DNA from: Spongospora subterranea f. sp. subterranea
Taxonomy: Eukaryota; Endomyxa: Phytomyxea; Phytomyxea; Plasmodiophorida
Assembly (NCBI GenBank): GCA_049724395.1
Contig: JAUGWO010000238.1
Location: 29,232-93,231, forward strand
Length of the DNA stretch: 64,000 nt
Reading direction: 5' to 3'
In this document: piece by piece, positions 1-12,178 of the stretch
How the letters are laid out: each line of letters starts with the position of its first letter
How positions within the stretch are numbered: the first letter of the stretch is position 1
Position numbers and translations under genes: made by a program
The notes under the pieces: model-generated
The model's database searches: none
What the model was told of the DNA's origin: nothing
Seen by the model: only the letters and a program-made list of their open reading frames with translations

Positions 1-338
1 GCCCACATTCAGTCAATGCGCAAGACAGCGTTGCTCAAAATCGAGGATTCCGTCACGCTCTACACCTCTTCTATCAACGCCGACTATCACTCGTATATTG
101 AGAGTGCCCTGCGTCTCAAAATCAACGATATCGGCCAGCTTTCTTCCAAAAGCGGTGTCGTCGTTGCTGACGAGACTAAATCGGTCAGTTCCCCAACATA
201 CGATGGTTGTTCATCCCTTCTCCGACGACAACCGTTCAGTATGTATTTCTTCGTCTGAGCCTGGTCTAAAGAGATTCTGTTTAATTTCAGGTATTAGAAA
301 AGGAGATGCTCCGCGTCGTTATCGTGCGACATCAATAG
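1..338 (+). CDS. 3' end of an unidentified gene (5' end outside window)
   Basis: An open frame enters from the left edge in frame 1 with no stop for 80 codons. A likely last intron runs from a GTATGT donor near 242 to a TTTCAG acceptor near 290. Splicing to the +2 frame gives a charged C-terminus ending VLEKEMLRVVIVRHQ with stop TAG at 336-338. An earlier intron is needed to move from frame 1 to frame 2 (acceptor GGTCAG at about 182-187), but its donor is ambiguous. The gene converges on the next gene. No family recognised. Confidence 0.4.
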
Positions 339-458
339 AACAACCCTTACGAATAAGGAAATACATCGACAATTGTCCCCATTGATTTACCAAATCGCCT
401 CCTTTGATTACCGATTCTAGTTCGTTTCGATTTATATGTTGTTGGTGCGTTTTATACT

Positions 459-3400
459 CTATCGTTTCTTGACAGAAGGCGGTGGTTGGATTGGCATCAA
501 CAGTCCCGTCACCGACGTCCTCGATGGTTTGGCCGCGCTCACCGCTCCGATCAATCTGGTCGGCAGCGTTGGGACCCGTCCGTTCTTGTGCGCTGCCAGT
601 GCCGGTGCTGGGCAATTCGCATCCGCCAACGGTGCGCTCGCCGTTTCCGGCTTCACCTTCACCTGGATTGCCGGCAATTCTGGCGGTGGCTTTCTCATCT
701 ACATCGCATTGGTCAGTCAAGAAACGAACACTATTGCCGTTGTTCGATTATACTTTTGTTTTCGCCCTGATCTTGACGGCCATATTGGTGGTTGATTTCT
801 TTTTCGCTGGAACAGGAGATGGTGATTTCGTCGACGACGACCCCGCATTGGGTTCAGCGATATTCGACAATGATGACGATCGGCGGACCTTGAAGAATTC
901 GGCGCTGAAATTGCTGCAATCGTCGTGGAATATGGTCTCCTCGGACAGCTCCTTGGCGGCGTCTTGAGCCTCGAACTCGGCGTCCGTCTTGACCGGACAC
1001 GACAGATCCTTCTTCGCCCTCTGAGCGGCTTCCTGCTCCGCGCCAGTTCGTTCAGGGATTGTCAAACGAGTCCGATGGCGCTATTCCCCGTACCTGAACA
1101 TCCCTGTTCGGATCGAGCAGAAGGCGATCGATCAGCTTCATGACGGTCGACGACGACACGGCGCATCGCCCATCCTCTTCTTCAGGCCCGGGCTCCACCA
1201 GCTGTCGGCAATGGCTCGCCAGCAACAACGTCGCTCGCGCTCTCACAATCGCCACATCGTCGTCGCATAACCCAATCGCCATATTCAATATCCGATCTAT
1301 CGCAAGAGCTCAACGGGTTCTCCTTCCCGAGTTGAACCCCTTTTCCTACCTCGATACCATTTCCGACTGAAATGCCTTCCCAACATTGGGCACATATCGA
1401 GAAACAACAGACGATCGCGACCTGTTCCAGACTGCGATCGATCCGCAATTACAACACAAACAACGACGAGTCAATGGCGACAATTTGCAGTCGATGATGG
1501 GAAATTACCTGTGCGAAGTCGTTGATGATGCGCTGACAGATCTCAATACGTGTGACCCATCGTGTCTGGTGTCGCATCAGCTGCACTAATGTGGCCGCCG
1601 CCGCCAACTGAACCTGGGCGCCCGTCGTAGTGCATCGCCGACAGCAACGGATCGGACCAGATCTGGAACAGCAGATCGGCGTTCAGGATCGAACACAGCT
1701 CGCCTGAACAACGGAAGGGGGAACTGTTGTCAGGATTGCGCTCGGAAGCGTTTCGGTTTTCAGGGAACAAAATCACCGAGTTTCTTGAAGAGGAGTTCAC
1801 GCTCGCGCCAGCGTAGCTCCAGTTTCACGTCGTAGTCGATGAGGATTCTGAGGATCTGCTCGTCGATGATGGTGGAGGGCGCGCCCTGGTCGGGATTGGT
1901 CGTCGGCCCCTGGACCGACGATCGATGAAGAGGCTGGGGACGTGGCGATATCGGAATTAACGGCGGTCCGTCGGTTCCGTCGCACTTCATGAAGAGCGAC
2001 GTAATCTGACACAAATCCGGGCGAGATTTCAGGCGGCGTTTGGAAAACAGTGATTGGGTCGGTGAGCGACGAGACCTCGACGATTTTCGCAACGATTGTG
2101 GATTGGACCTTGAGATCGGGATCGCTGAGCAGTTTCAGGAACGATGGGCGTAATAGGGTGAGCGATCGATCACGACCGATCAGAGCTGGTAGTTCGTGAA
2201 ATCCATGGGCGATACATAATCGAACCTGAAAAAAGGGAATATTGTTTGAACGGCGGTGAAGACCGAATATGACGAATCAATTACGGTCGGATCGACGTCG
2301 TTGACGAGATTGGCCAAGAACGACTGGACGTATATGGAGTATTGTCCTCGTCCACAGCATTGGGCGATCGCTGGAATATTATAGGCGCAATGGCGTCTGT
2401 TAACGGGGGATCGAATAACACAACAACAATCAGGGACGAGGTGGTGGGAGATGAATCACACGATCTGTGGGGGACCTGATCGATGGCGATGAATCCTGTG
2501 TCAATAGCCGACAATATTCCAACAGGTATGTGATATGACCCCCGATAACGCTAGAGGGTTGGGGCGGATTAGAACCAGGAAACAATCGCACCAGAACACA
2601 ACCTGAACCAGAGGGCGATTACTCCCCCGGGACCACGACGGGATTGGAAATCCAAAAAACAAAAAAAAAACGCACCGAGAAGATGGGCGGATTCCGCCTT
2701 GAGATCGGCGTATGATTGATCGGGGGAACCGGTCTGTCCCTCTTTGAACAGGCGAATAATATGGGGGATGATCTTATCGATAGGGGCGATGGGAATGATA
2801 TCCACCAATGCTGTCAACGCCGCCACCTGAACCAACACGAGCACAAGATCAGCACGGGGCGACCCGATTTCATCAGAGAATATCCAGCTGTTTGTTGAAA
2901 CCGACTTTGACGATAATTTCCTCATCCTGACTCAATTCGATCAGCTCCTTGAACACGATCGTCTCCCTGCGATTACCATCGACGAACCCGGCCACACCTG
3001 GAATTTGGCGACCTCAGAACCCACCGGCCAACGACATGGCGCTAGGACCCAACCGACCCGGTAATTGCGATGTGATCGTGGCGCGAACATCGCGATCGGT
3101 ATCCTGACACATGATCTGTATTGTCGCCATGATCTTGGCCAGATCCTCGGCCAGGATCGGTAGGACCCCCGACCCCAAACCCCCCAATATTCGACATGAC
3201 GCCACCCGCAGACCCTTGTCCTGTTGGCTCCCCGACCACGCCAGGGCGCTCGCCGTCGTCGCCCGGGGCGCTCAACTGATCGGCCGCGATACTCGCCACG
3301 ATCAGGGCGTCGACCCACTCGTGAACCGCCCCCGACGAGTTCGTGATCATCTTCTCGACCAATGGAATACAGCTCGTGGCAATAAACTCCATATCGCCAA

Positions 3401-3904
3401 TATCTGGTAATATCTTGGTGATGGCCATCGCCGCCTAAATCGCAAACCAATTTCGGAAAACACAACGCGATCGCGATGAAGAGCGAAATCTGTATCTGTC
3501 GTGAATGTGTTTTTACCGCGATCTGAATATCGTTATCGCCTTTGGAGACGGTTTTGGCGAACCGTTTGAACAGGGATATGAAGGCGACCTCGCCGAACTC
3601 GGGAACGGAGCGGGCGATGGACGCGATCCCGGCCGATCGCTGCAGCTCGTTCTTGCTGTCGAGGAGCTGGGCGATCCGCTCCAGTTCGGGGAGTCCCTCG
3701 GCCATTGAGAATTCGTCGATTTCGGCCTGAGTCTGATGGTGGGATGGCGCCAGATTCCGTCAGCGACAAAAATTTGTGGTGAAACTGCCCCGAAAAGAAA
3801 CCCACTTTGAGTTTGCTGTGGATATCGACGGCCTCGTTGGAACTCCCATCGCCGAATTCCAATTGAAGCGGTTTCCGTTTGACCTTTTGCGATCGGGCCG
3901 ACAT
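459..3904 (-). CDS. PPP4R4: PPP4R4-like HEAT-repeat regulatory subunit of protein phosphatase 4
   Basis: Multi-exon gene, ATG at 3904, stop at 459. It is recognised by co-linear blocks typical of PPP4R4: an N-terminal PELERIAQLLDS helix, DIQIAAAMAITKILPD, VASCRILGGLG, IMCQDTDRDVRATITSQLP, FKELIELSQDEE, a later segment ILIDYDVKLELRWRERELLF, AIVRARATLLLASHC, and a charged then proline-rich tail. HEAT repeats make up most of the protein. In animals this subunit binds PP4 or PP2A catalytic subunits in the cytoplasm. Introns that can be placed from frame shifts include about 3731-3798 (after IHSKLK), an 82-nt GTAAAA intron near 3440-3520, and one of about 52 nt near 700-750 joining AKTK to MRKPPPEL. 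The middle exons (about 1700-2900) are only roughly placed. Confidence 0.75.
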
Positions 3905-4134
3905 TGGAACCGGGGGCGAAATCTAACCCGACGCCATCAGAACACACGACACAGATCGCGGTAGCTAGTGCTTGGTGCACGATAATTGAAACAATAAGGC
4001 TCATGAGGAGAAGGGTACACCAAGAGCAATCGAACCCGGGCTCGATGGGCAAAGGGGAGCAAATACACAGATAGTGGAACAAACGAGTACGATCATTTGC
4101 GATGATTTGTGGGAAACAAACAGAATAGATTTAG

Positions 4135-5776
4135 TTATTGTTGTTCTAGGAATAACGGGGGCGATGTCTCTAATCTCGCCGTCAATATCTCATAGCCAGC
4201 GTCGGTCGCCAGGATCGTATCTGAAAAAACGGGGGAGATTGAGCGAAATAAGTCGTCGGGATATTTCAATTTTAAAAATCGGGAACTCACGTTCGAACTG
4301 AGCGGAACGTTTTCCATCCTGGGTGACCGATGTCCAGTCATCGGGCCATGTCACATCGCGCCAATCACCGATATTGATCATCGGCTCGATCGTGAACGTC
4401 TGTCCCGGTCGAACAACGCCAACCTAAGACAGGGACAGACAGCTTAGCGCCAGGACCCGAACACACAATATTCACCGTCGATTACCGCCTTGTTCTTATT
4501 GTAATGGGGGATATTGGGGGTGGCGTGGAACAGGCTCCCGATCCCATGACCACAATACGATCGCACCACAGAGAACCCGGCCGTATTCACGGTTCGGCTG
4601 ATAACCGACCCGAACTCCCTGAACATCACCCCCGGCTTCACTGGTCGAAACCACAATTATCAATTCTTCGTCATCACCAAACATTTGACTGACAAAACCA
4701 ACCTAGATCGATCGCGTTCATCATCGACGCATACGCCGTCTTCACAAGTCTTTTCGACTCATCGTCCACATTCCCAACGAAATACGTCTCATTGATATCC
4801 TAACAAACACCGGGTCAATGGCGCGATCGCTCGCTCAAAATCGGCAAATCTGCGTTTTGTTTTACCCCATGAAACCCGCCATGATATAGTGAGATATCAA
4901 TATTGATAATATCGCCATCTTGAAGGGGCCTCATATCGGGTATGCCATGGCAGATCACCTGATCGACCGGGGTTCAACGAGCAGAATTTTCCCCCGCTGA
5001 CGACGATAGAACCCAACCGACCTCGTTGACCGATATGCAACAGGATTTGGGGAATCCATGATAGTTGAGCGGCGATGGATACGAATCACGATCGATACAC
5101 GCCTGGTGAACGATCGCGTCGATCTCGTCGGTCGTGATCCCGATACGAATGGATCTCGCTGCGATATCCAGCACCTCCCTCGATAACTGACGTGTTGAAG
5201 AAAAAAAAAACGCAACGACAAGTTAGTGACGCGCCAGGGCGATACCGGTAATCATCTTCATCTTACACGACAGACTTTCCTCATTCCCTCGATCTGTTCT
5301 GGGGTTTTAATCTCGATTCGGGAGTCGCCCCGTTTCGCTTGTTCCCTGAGATCAGAGATTGGTTAAAAAAAAAGGGATAATGAGTGTCGGGCGGTGAAAT
5401 GGGAATACGATATGGGAATGCCAAGAAGGGCGTAATCGGGTTTCACGACATGATCAGGAACATTACGATATGGAGTGACGAACTGTGGACGATGGGGACT
5501 GGTATAAGCGAATTCTGATCAAGATCTTCATATTATTGAAAAAACAATTTCGGGCGTTGATCGGATGGAGCGATCGAGGGGATATTTACTGGGAGGAATA
5601 TACGACTGGTTCTTGGCGATATATGTCGCCATCTTGTGGACGTCCTTGTGGGTGTCCCAGATCGATTTGAAGCAGTTCTGGGAGCAGAAATATACGGGAG
5701 GGAGTTTCAGGGCGACACATCGGGGGCATTGGCTGGACGAGGGCTGAGCACATCCAGGGGCGGAACAGACCCGCAT
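4135..5776 (-). CDS. METAP1: Methionine aminopeptidase type 1 with N-terminal zinc finger
   Basis: Removes initiator methionine co-translationally. The ATG at 5776 opens a paired zinc-finger region ([22 protein letters not shown]), the ribosome-associating domain of eukaryotic MetAP1. Catalytic-domain exons follow: [35 protein letters not shown] (metal-binding Asp), [46 protein letters not shown] (metal His), [17 protein letters not shown], and a final exon ending in the [13 protein letters not shown] block. At least five introns separate these. The metal ligands and the His of GHGIG are present, so it should be active. It is the minus-strand neighbour of PPP4R4, with about 230 bp between the genes. 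Confidence 0.9.
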
Positions 5777-6399
5777 GTCGAGCACGCTGGGATCTTTGAC
5801 TGGATTCGGGGTACAGCACTCAAGATCCCCTTGCGCTAGGGGTCAAAACCCTAGGAGTTGGACATCTCGGACACCGTCACGGGGTCGGAAAAACTGGACT
5901 GGAATCGACACGATTTGTCTGATCGTTTCGTGATCGCCATTCACTGATCTTGTCGTTATTGGGGTTCTTTCAAAAAGGGTGTTTATCGATCACCAATCGG
6001 AAGTCCGAAACAATGATGATCGTCGGCGATTGGAATTTGGTTCAGAAATACGTTCCAGTGATCAAGTTGCGATGATCAATTGTTCGGAAGCTGATGAGGT
6101 TCATGTTCGTTCTCGTGTGATCATTCTCCGACCTCCCTGTGAAGTCGCCAACTGATCCCCCTCCCCGTCCCTTGTTCACATATCGCCGATCAATGACATC
6201 CCAACCCCCTTCTCTCATGGTCAACACATGTTCCGATGTCAGAGAGTGGATCCTGCTCATCGATCCGCCGTCCCGTACTGTTCACTGATCGTCATCATCA
6301 CCAGCTCATATCAAATCACAATTTGCTAAATATGACATCCCCTCGACCGTTGCCGATCACCGAATATCAACAAAATCTGATGTTTTTCCTGTGTGATCG

Positions 6400-6900
6400 C
6401 GTTCAACACATTTACCGTCGGTAGTTCCGGCGACATCTCCTCGCCGTCTCGCCAGCTATTACATCCGACAGAGATGGCCGAGCAGGAATGCGTCATTTCT
6501 CAACAGTTGAGGGATATACCCAAAACCCATCAGTTTACTGTCGAACGGTTCGAATCGCAAGTCGATACACTTTGGCATTGGTCTTCGACAGCGACAACAT
6601 TTACGTCCGGTGTCGGCTCAGCCCGAGTAGAGATGTTCGGTCTTTGGCGATTGTTGGTATTCGTTGATCCAAGGACTCGATGTGCAATTGCTGCTGTTGA
6701 AATCGTTGATCCATGGTCGCTACGCCGGCTTGTACATTGGCCAGAGCTGTGAGGATTTCTTTTACGGGCGTCGTTGGTTTCGACGCGAGGGACATGGGTG
6801 AGTAAAGCGATGGGCGAGGATTGGGGGAGAGGGCCCAATCAAAGTACCAGGGTCGAGGGGAAGCGGTCGGCGGGGAGTGGCGATACGATCTAATAAACAG
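6400..6900 (-). CDS. Putative coiled-coil protein (incomplete model)
   Basis: A minus-strand frame reads through a proline/serine-rich stretch (RHSPPTASPRPWYFDWALSP) after a plausible TTATTAG acceptor near 6893. It continues into a Gln-rich amphipathic segment around 6600-6790 (TMDQRFQQQQLHIESLDQRI) that looks like a coiled coil. Ends and introns cannot be fixed. It could be exons of a larger gene with the segment at 7196-8207. No family recognised. Confidence 0.3.
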
Positions 6901-7195
6901 GAAACAAAATTCAAGATGAGACGAACGGCGGCGAATGTTGAGTCGGTTGAACTGTCAGGAACCCAATCACACAAGAGATGACTAGGAATCCATAGGACTT
7001 ATGTGTTGAAAACCACATTTATAGGATCGAGTAATTATCAAAGTTCTTGGGATAATTGAGCAAGAACGTGGCGTTGGAACAAGTTGATATGGAATGGTTT
7101 ACAGAACCTCTGATGATGATCACCCGGTGATGGGTCATCGGGATATCGCACCAGCTGTCAAATTCAACCAGTATTCGGGTGAACGGGCGATGACA

Positions 7196-8207
7196 TCATT
7201 GCGAACGTGGACGGGGGCGGTGATCGAAAAGGTGGCGAGGTGATGGACAGCGGGCGGTGGTTTGTGTTATAGCACATTGACCGGTTTCACCACAATCACA
7301 GTTTTCCCCCTCGCCCTGATTCATCTCACCAATATCGTGTACTATCGTCCTCGTAAATCGTCCCTGATCTTTCAACTGTTTTTCTATTTCGACTGTGTTC
7401 TCTCTCTGTAAATGATCTGTGTGTTCCCCCTTATTGCCGTCTCTTTTCCCTCTTGACATATTATTGTGTGTATTTGATGTTTTGTGTCTTGATCTGTCGG
7501 TTTCTGTTTGTCTGTTCCTGTTGGCCTTATCTGGGTGTCTCATCTGTGTCCGACTCATTTCCAATCCCAGACCTGATCCCATCACGACATTGAATTCTGT
7601 CCTAGAGAAAGGGCTCACCCTCGAGGGGTTGGGCGATAGCGCCACCTGAACCCCGATCTCCATAATCCGATTGACCGTCTTACCCTGATCGGCAATTCCC
7701 TCCACTATCAATCCTCAGCAACACAGCCCAGGTCGTCGTCACGATCACGACCCAACATGGTGATGACGAACGTGAGAACTCCTGTCGTCGAATCTTCCTA
7801 TTTCGTGAACTTATTCGTCGTGTTCATCAATACGGCTAACGAGATCAGGATATCACGACACGTCGGCTCGATCGTCAACGAGTTCACGATCTCCAGGAGC
7901 TCCCAAACGTTGATCATCATCCTGTTGAGTCATCGTCATCGTGACGCCGATTCGGGTTCGGCCGCCAACGGCCAACGTCATCTCGACACAATATCGGGGA
8001 TCTGATCATCGAAAACACGACAGACCGCAATAAACCAACACCTTTTACCCATCGAGTACTTGTACCGCGATCGAGTTGTCCCATTAACCACCAGCTGAAG
8101 AACAACAACAGCCCAGAACGACAAAACCGATCGGCGAATATATCTGAAAGGGAATGGGAGCGGGATAGGGCGGTGGATATAGAGAACGGGCACAGGATCA
8201 AGATCAT
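7196..8207 (-). CDS. Putative multi-exon gene of unknown function
   Basis: Several minus-strand coding-like segments can be linked by GT-AG junctions. One is a hydrophobic segment near 8065-8130 (SVLSFWAVVVLQLVVNG). It may splice at a GTACAAG donor to a helical exon at about 7800-7927 (NVWELLEIVNSLTIEPTC, LISLAVLMNTTNK). Further exons follow: VLTFVITMLGRD at about 7770 and VEGIADQGKTVNRIMEIGVQ at about 7680. The last exon ends in a Cys-rich tail (CDCGETGQC) before the stop at 7196. An ATG at 8207 could be the start, but it shares CATG with the kinase start on the other strand, so the true 5' end is doubtful. Confidence 0.3.
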
Positions 8208-10128
8208 GTCGGAATGGGATTCACAAAATTCCTCATCGGATGACGATAAGGAAATAACGCCCCGACCGTAATTTAGTTCCCGCGCCTTCGTCCCCCCGAT
8301 CCCTCATCGCCGTTCGTTCCTCTCCAGGGCCGTGTCCAGCCCCGTTCTCGTCGCCAGATCGACGCCGCGCAAGTCGCGGTCGTCGAAGACCAGGGCGAAG
8401 CGCGTTGGGCAATACGTGATCGGTCGAACAATCGGTAAAGGGTCGTTCGGCACCGTTAAAGTCGGAAGTCATATCGAGACCGGTGTCGAATACGCCCTCA
8501 AATTCCTCTCCAAGAAACAGGTCGTCGCCGATCCCAATCCGCTCTGTGTCGTTTCTCTGGAACTGATCGCGCGTTTGGTGTCAGGTCACCGATATATCGG
8601 AGGTCGAACACCTGTTCAGGGAGTCGGCGATCCTGACGTCGCTGAAGTGCGACAACATCATCAGGCTATATGAGGTGATCGACGATATCTCCCATATCGT
8701 CATGGTAATTGGCCCAACGCCGATCGCGAACACACCAATATCGCCGGCCGTCGCTGATCGTGTGGGTTGTGGTTGTTGTTTGGGGGATCAGGTGATGGAG
8801 CTGGCGCAGGGCGGTGAACTATTCGACATGATCAAGGCGCGCCACGCCCTGCCCGAACGCGAGACCTGTCGAATCTTCACCGAGATCGTGGCCGGTGTTG
8901 AATATTGCCACAGGAAGAACGTCATCCACCGCGACCTCAAACTCGAGAACATTCTCCTCGTCAACGGAACTGTCAGTTCTCGCCCACACACACACACAAT
9001 CTCGACATCGTTGATATCCTAACGACGTCCTCAGGTGAAGGTCGCCGATTTCGGTCTGTCGAACACGGCGATGGTCGGGAAGACGGAGATGGGGACGATC
9101 TGTGGGACACCATCGTATCTGGCTCCTGAACAGATCAATCGCGATTCGGGTGTTGGTGGTCAAGCCGATCTATGGGCGATGGGTATCATCCTTTACGCCA
9201 TGGTCGCCGGGTTCCTCCCGTTTTACGCCAAGACCACCCCGGCCCTGTTCAAGAAGATTCTCAATCTCGAGTTCTCCTATCCCGACTACTTCAGCGACGG
9301 TCCGTTTTGTTCTGTGAATCCGTTTTTTTTTTTGATCCGACGATGGCGATGGGATTAACCTCTGCCGTCGTTGAACACAGAACTGCAAGACCTGATCGGG
9401 CGATTGCTGACGCCCGATCCCGACAATCGGGCCACGATCGCCGAGGTCAAGAGCCATCCCTGGTTCCTCATGGAGCTGTCCGATCTGGCCGCGTCGTCCG
9501 AGCGCCAGGTGTCGGAGGATCAGGTGAAGACGGCGCGCGACAAGGCCAACGAACGCCCATCGCCATCGCCCAAGGTCATCGCCCGGTTTTCCAACCCCAT
9601 TTCGGTCACCTGAAAAACGCAACAACGCCATCTCAGGTCACGAAGACGAAATCGACCGATTCGAAGCCGATCCCTGTCAAATCCCCATCGCGATTGAACT
9701 CGTTGACGCCCCATAAACGGATCGATTCGTGTCAACTCCCTCCGGTGCCGGCGTCCATCTCGACGTCGCCCAAGCACCGTCAAACAACGTCGGTCGTCCC
9801 ACGACCCGGGAAGGCGTTCGGGTCCAATTCGACGGTGTCGTTGGCGAACGGGCAGTTCAAGATGAGGCCGTCGGGGCTCAGGAAATCGTCCATCGAATCG
9901 GGGCCGACGCCGGTGCCGTCCCCGAAATCGGTGCCCAGGATCATGAGCGCGTCGCGAATGCCCGAGATCGAGCCCGAGGCGGACGGCGACGACGCTGGCG
10001 GTGGTGGTGGTGGTTCGCCGCTGTTGCCGATCGTCCCCGAACCGGCTCGGGAGCGGCGCCCGCTCCCGAGTATAGAGACGCCCAACGCGGCGAGACGATC
10101 GGCCCAACGGCTCAATCCTATCGATTAG
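8206..10128 (+). CDS. CAMK-type Ser/Thr protein kinase with long basic/proline-rich tail
   Basis: Seven exons, introns at 8268-8327, 8521-8584, 8705-8791, 8972-9034, 9300-9380 and 9575-9636; 501 residues. The start is the ATG at 8206 (MSEWDSQNSSSDDD), because the intron joins it in frame to the kinase exon. Kinase features: glycine loop IGKGSFGTVKVG, catalytic Lys in YALKFL, HRDLKLEN catalytic loop, DFGLS, activation segment GTICGTPSYLAPEQI, DLWAMGIILYAMVAG, and a C-lobe ending HPWFLMEL. The C-terminal 160 residues (after about 340) are low-complexity Ser/Pro/Arg-rich and end LNPID. All catalytic residues are present. The subfamily is uncertain: the APE segment does not look like SNF1/AMPK, and is closer to CHK-like or other CAMK kinases. 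An AATAAA lies about 60 bp past the stop. Confidence 0.88.
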
Positions 10129-10247
10129 AAACACCGTTTGATTTCGACACTGTCGTTTTAGATAAATTAACAAAAAGTGATAATTCAAATAAAAATCGCT
10201 GTTTTAGGACAAAAAAAAAAAATCTCAGATGAACCGCCTATAGTGTT

Positions 10248-10808
10248 TTATTCATTAACCGCCAACATTAAAAGGTCGAACACGAGGTCGTAGAATTCGG
10301 CTTTCAACGACGACACCAAACCCAACGTATCGAGCGCCTTCACGAATCGCCTGGCCGTCAACCCAGCGATGGCCGGGATGCGAATGGCGCTGCCTCGCTC
10401 GGTCGACCTGTACACGAACTTCCAGAACTCGAGCTGGTCGCCGTCCGATAGCGCCAACGTGGCCATGCGCCGGGTGCAGGCCTGGACCACGCCGTCGACG
10501 CCCCATTTCGTGGCGACGATGTGGGTCTGGGCGACGGCGATCTTGCTGGCCAGGTCGGTCGGTAGGTCGGGGAACGGCGTCCAGGCGTCGCCCACGTAAA
10601 GGTACTCGACGATGGCGGTGAAGGCGAACATGGGCACGTCGGGCAGGGCGATACAGGCCGAGCCGTTGCAGAACGAATCCTTCATCAGATGGATCGATAG
10701 TTTCGCCAGAACCGCTTTGTGAATGTGGACGATCTCCTGCGATTCCCCGATCAGGAACATGACGGTTCCCCCCGATATGATCGACCCGAAGTTCGAAGGT
10801 GTCGCCAT
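10248..10808 (-). CDS. BTB/POZ-domain protein, 186 aa, single exon
   Basis: ATG at 10808, no intron. Residues about 10-80 form a BTB fold: GTVMFLIGESQEIVHIHKAV (typical of the BTB beta strands and the H-K-A-V-L-A helix), then FAFTAIVEYLYVGD. The remainder is a helical tail of about 100 residues without recognisable Kelch or MATH. It may be an adaptor for a cullin-3 ligase (family knowledge, not shown here). The stop TAA lies inside an AATAAA (10247-10252 on the opposite strand), so translation end and poly(A) signal overlap. It converges on the kinase gene, with 119 bp between stops. Confidence 0.8.
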   Translation of the reverse strand: MATPSNFGSIISGGTVMFLIGESQEIVHIHKAVLAKLSIHLMKDSFCNGSACIALPDVPMFAFTAIVEYLYVGDAWTPFPDLPTDLASKIAVAQTHIVATKWGVDGVVQACTRRMATLALSDGDQLEFWKFVYRSTERGSAIRIPAIAGLTARRFVKALDTLGLVSSLKAEFYDLVFDLLMLAVNE

Positions 10809-11881
10809 TGTTTAGGATTAGATATATGGTCCCGGCGACGACCGTTGTCCAGAGAATCACATTGTCGGTCGATGTTGTTGACCCGGTGGACCAATCGCCA
10901 TGGATTAGACCGGGGTTGAACGGGTCAACCGATTATGGCAATGGATTGATTCTGGGGCACCGTTGATGGCGATAGACTGACGATCTGCCTTTATCTATCG
11001 CTGGTCGTTGCGCCTGTTCGATGTCGTTGCGTTGCCCGTAATTGTGATTCAGGTGTGAATTGGGGCGGTTTACCGAAACTGGAGATGTGCTCATTGATGC
11101 GTTTGTCGATTGATGTGATGATTGTCGGGGAAGATCAAATAGGGCCTATTTCAGGGATTCTACTGCCATATCACCTTGTTGTAGCCGATTGACCATATCT
11201 GAGATGTCATCGCTGTCATAGTTTTGACCAGATCATGTTCATGATATAGCAATAGACCTGGTCTTTTCCCTGTAATGACGACATTGGTACAGGGCTGTTG
11301 TTTATCACCTATGGGAATGTCGTCAACTCAGGGACAACGGCTCCGGTGGCCAGTTTCGAGGGCGTCGGACACGCCGATCAACACGATCTTCACATCTTGA
11401 CCGCTTTCATCATCACTTTCGTGGTCGAAAGATTCTTCCTGACGTCACCTGGCAAATATGGATCGCAGGGAATATGTGATGATTAATTGGTCCCTGATCC
11501 TGCCAAGATACGGATTCCCCCGATATTCCTTCAGAATACAAACCGCTCATCAGCCTATTGACCGCATAGATCGACTCTGGCGCCGCCGTTAACTTCATCG
11601 CCAACGACCCCGTTTTATTCATGTTGGATATCCAACATGTTCGACCAAGGAATTCCTGTCGTCGTACACGAATATATGTCCTGGGGAAATCACAACTGAA
11701 CAATTTCTGACTGGCTGTAATCGATGGGTTGATCTCCCTAATCTGTAATGAAACTCGTCCCGCATCGTTCCCATCGTTTGATTTTTTTTCTCAATGCTCT
11801 CGATGGAAGAATATAATCCCCGACATGATTTGGGTAAACACGCTCCCAGACCCACCGAGGACTCAACGGATCTCATCATTT
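10809..11881. other. Gene-poor stretch
   Basis: No convincing coding frame, RNA gene or repeat is visible. Short frames on both strands between 11290 and 11880 may be eroded retrotransposon sequence continuing from the reverse-transcriptase relic at 11882-12178, but none carries a recognisable motif. Confidence 0.4.
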
Positions 11882-12178
11882 TTAAGGTGGTTCATGTCTG
11901 ACGAACCCAAGGACGTTCTCCAGGTAACTCGCTATGAACTTGTTCGAATCGTCCTTGAACAGGTCTTCAATAAAATGCATAAACGTAGCGGGAGCGTTGA
12001 TTAGGCAGAACGGTAAACAGGAAATGGCCAATTCGTGTGCTGTTGTCCATATGTCGCCAGAACCGATTCCAACCAACTTGTCGGCAGAGCGAAGACCGAT
12101 CTTCAAAATGACCGACGAGAAGTGTTCTCTGAGGTTGAACAGCGTTGGAAACGGGAAGAGTCTCATGCATATCAACGA
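11882..12178 (-). pseudogene. Ty3/gypsy reverse-transcriptase relic
   Basis: About 97 codons preserve the order of the Ty3/gypsy RT palm: FSSVILKIGLRSADK (cf. FSKIDLRSGYHQ), then CLPFCLINAPATFMHFIEDL (cf. PFGLTNAPATFQ), then ASYLENVLGFV at the YLDD catalytic position. The second catalytic Asp is replaced, and the frame is interrupted upstream near 12190. This is a fragment of a dead LTR retrotransposon; no LTRs were located. Confidence 0.75.

Noticed and set aside
150-190. A 34-nt intron in the first partial gene
   Set aside because: Introns confirmed elsewhere are 49 nt or longer; a longer intron using an earlier donor also fits.
3440-3520. Very short (13-32 nt) introns in the PPP4R4 gene
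   Set aside because: One 82-nt GT-AG intron explains the frame change and yields a better match (DIQIAAAMAITKIL).
8205-8208. Kinase gene and minus-strand gene both starting at one shared CATG
   Set aside because: Head-to-head overlap of start codons would leave no 5' UTR for either; the kinase start is supported by splicing, the minus-strand one is not.
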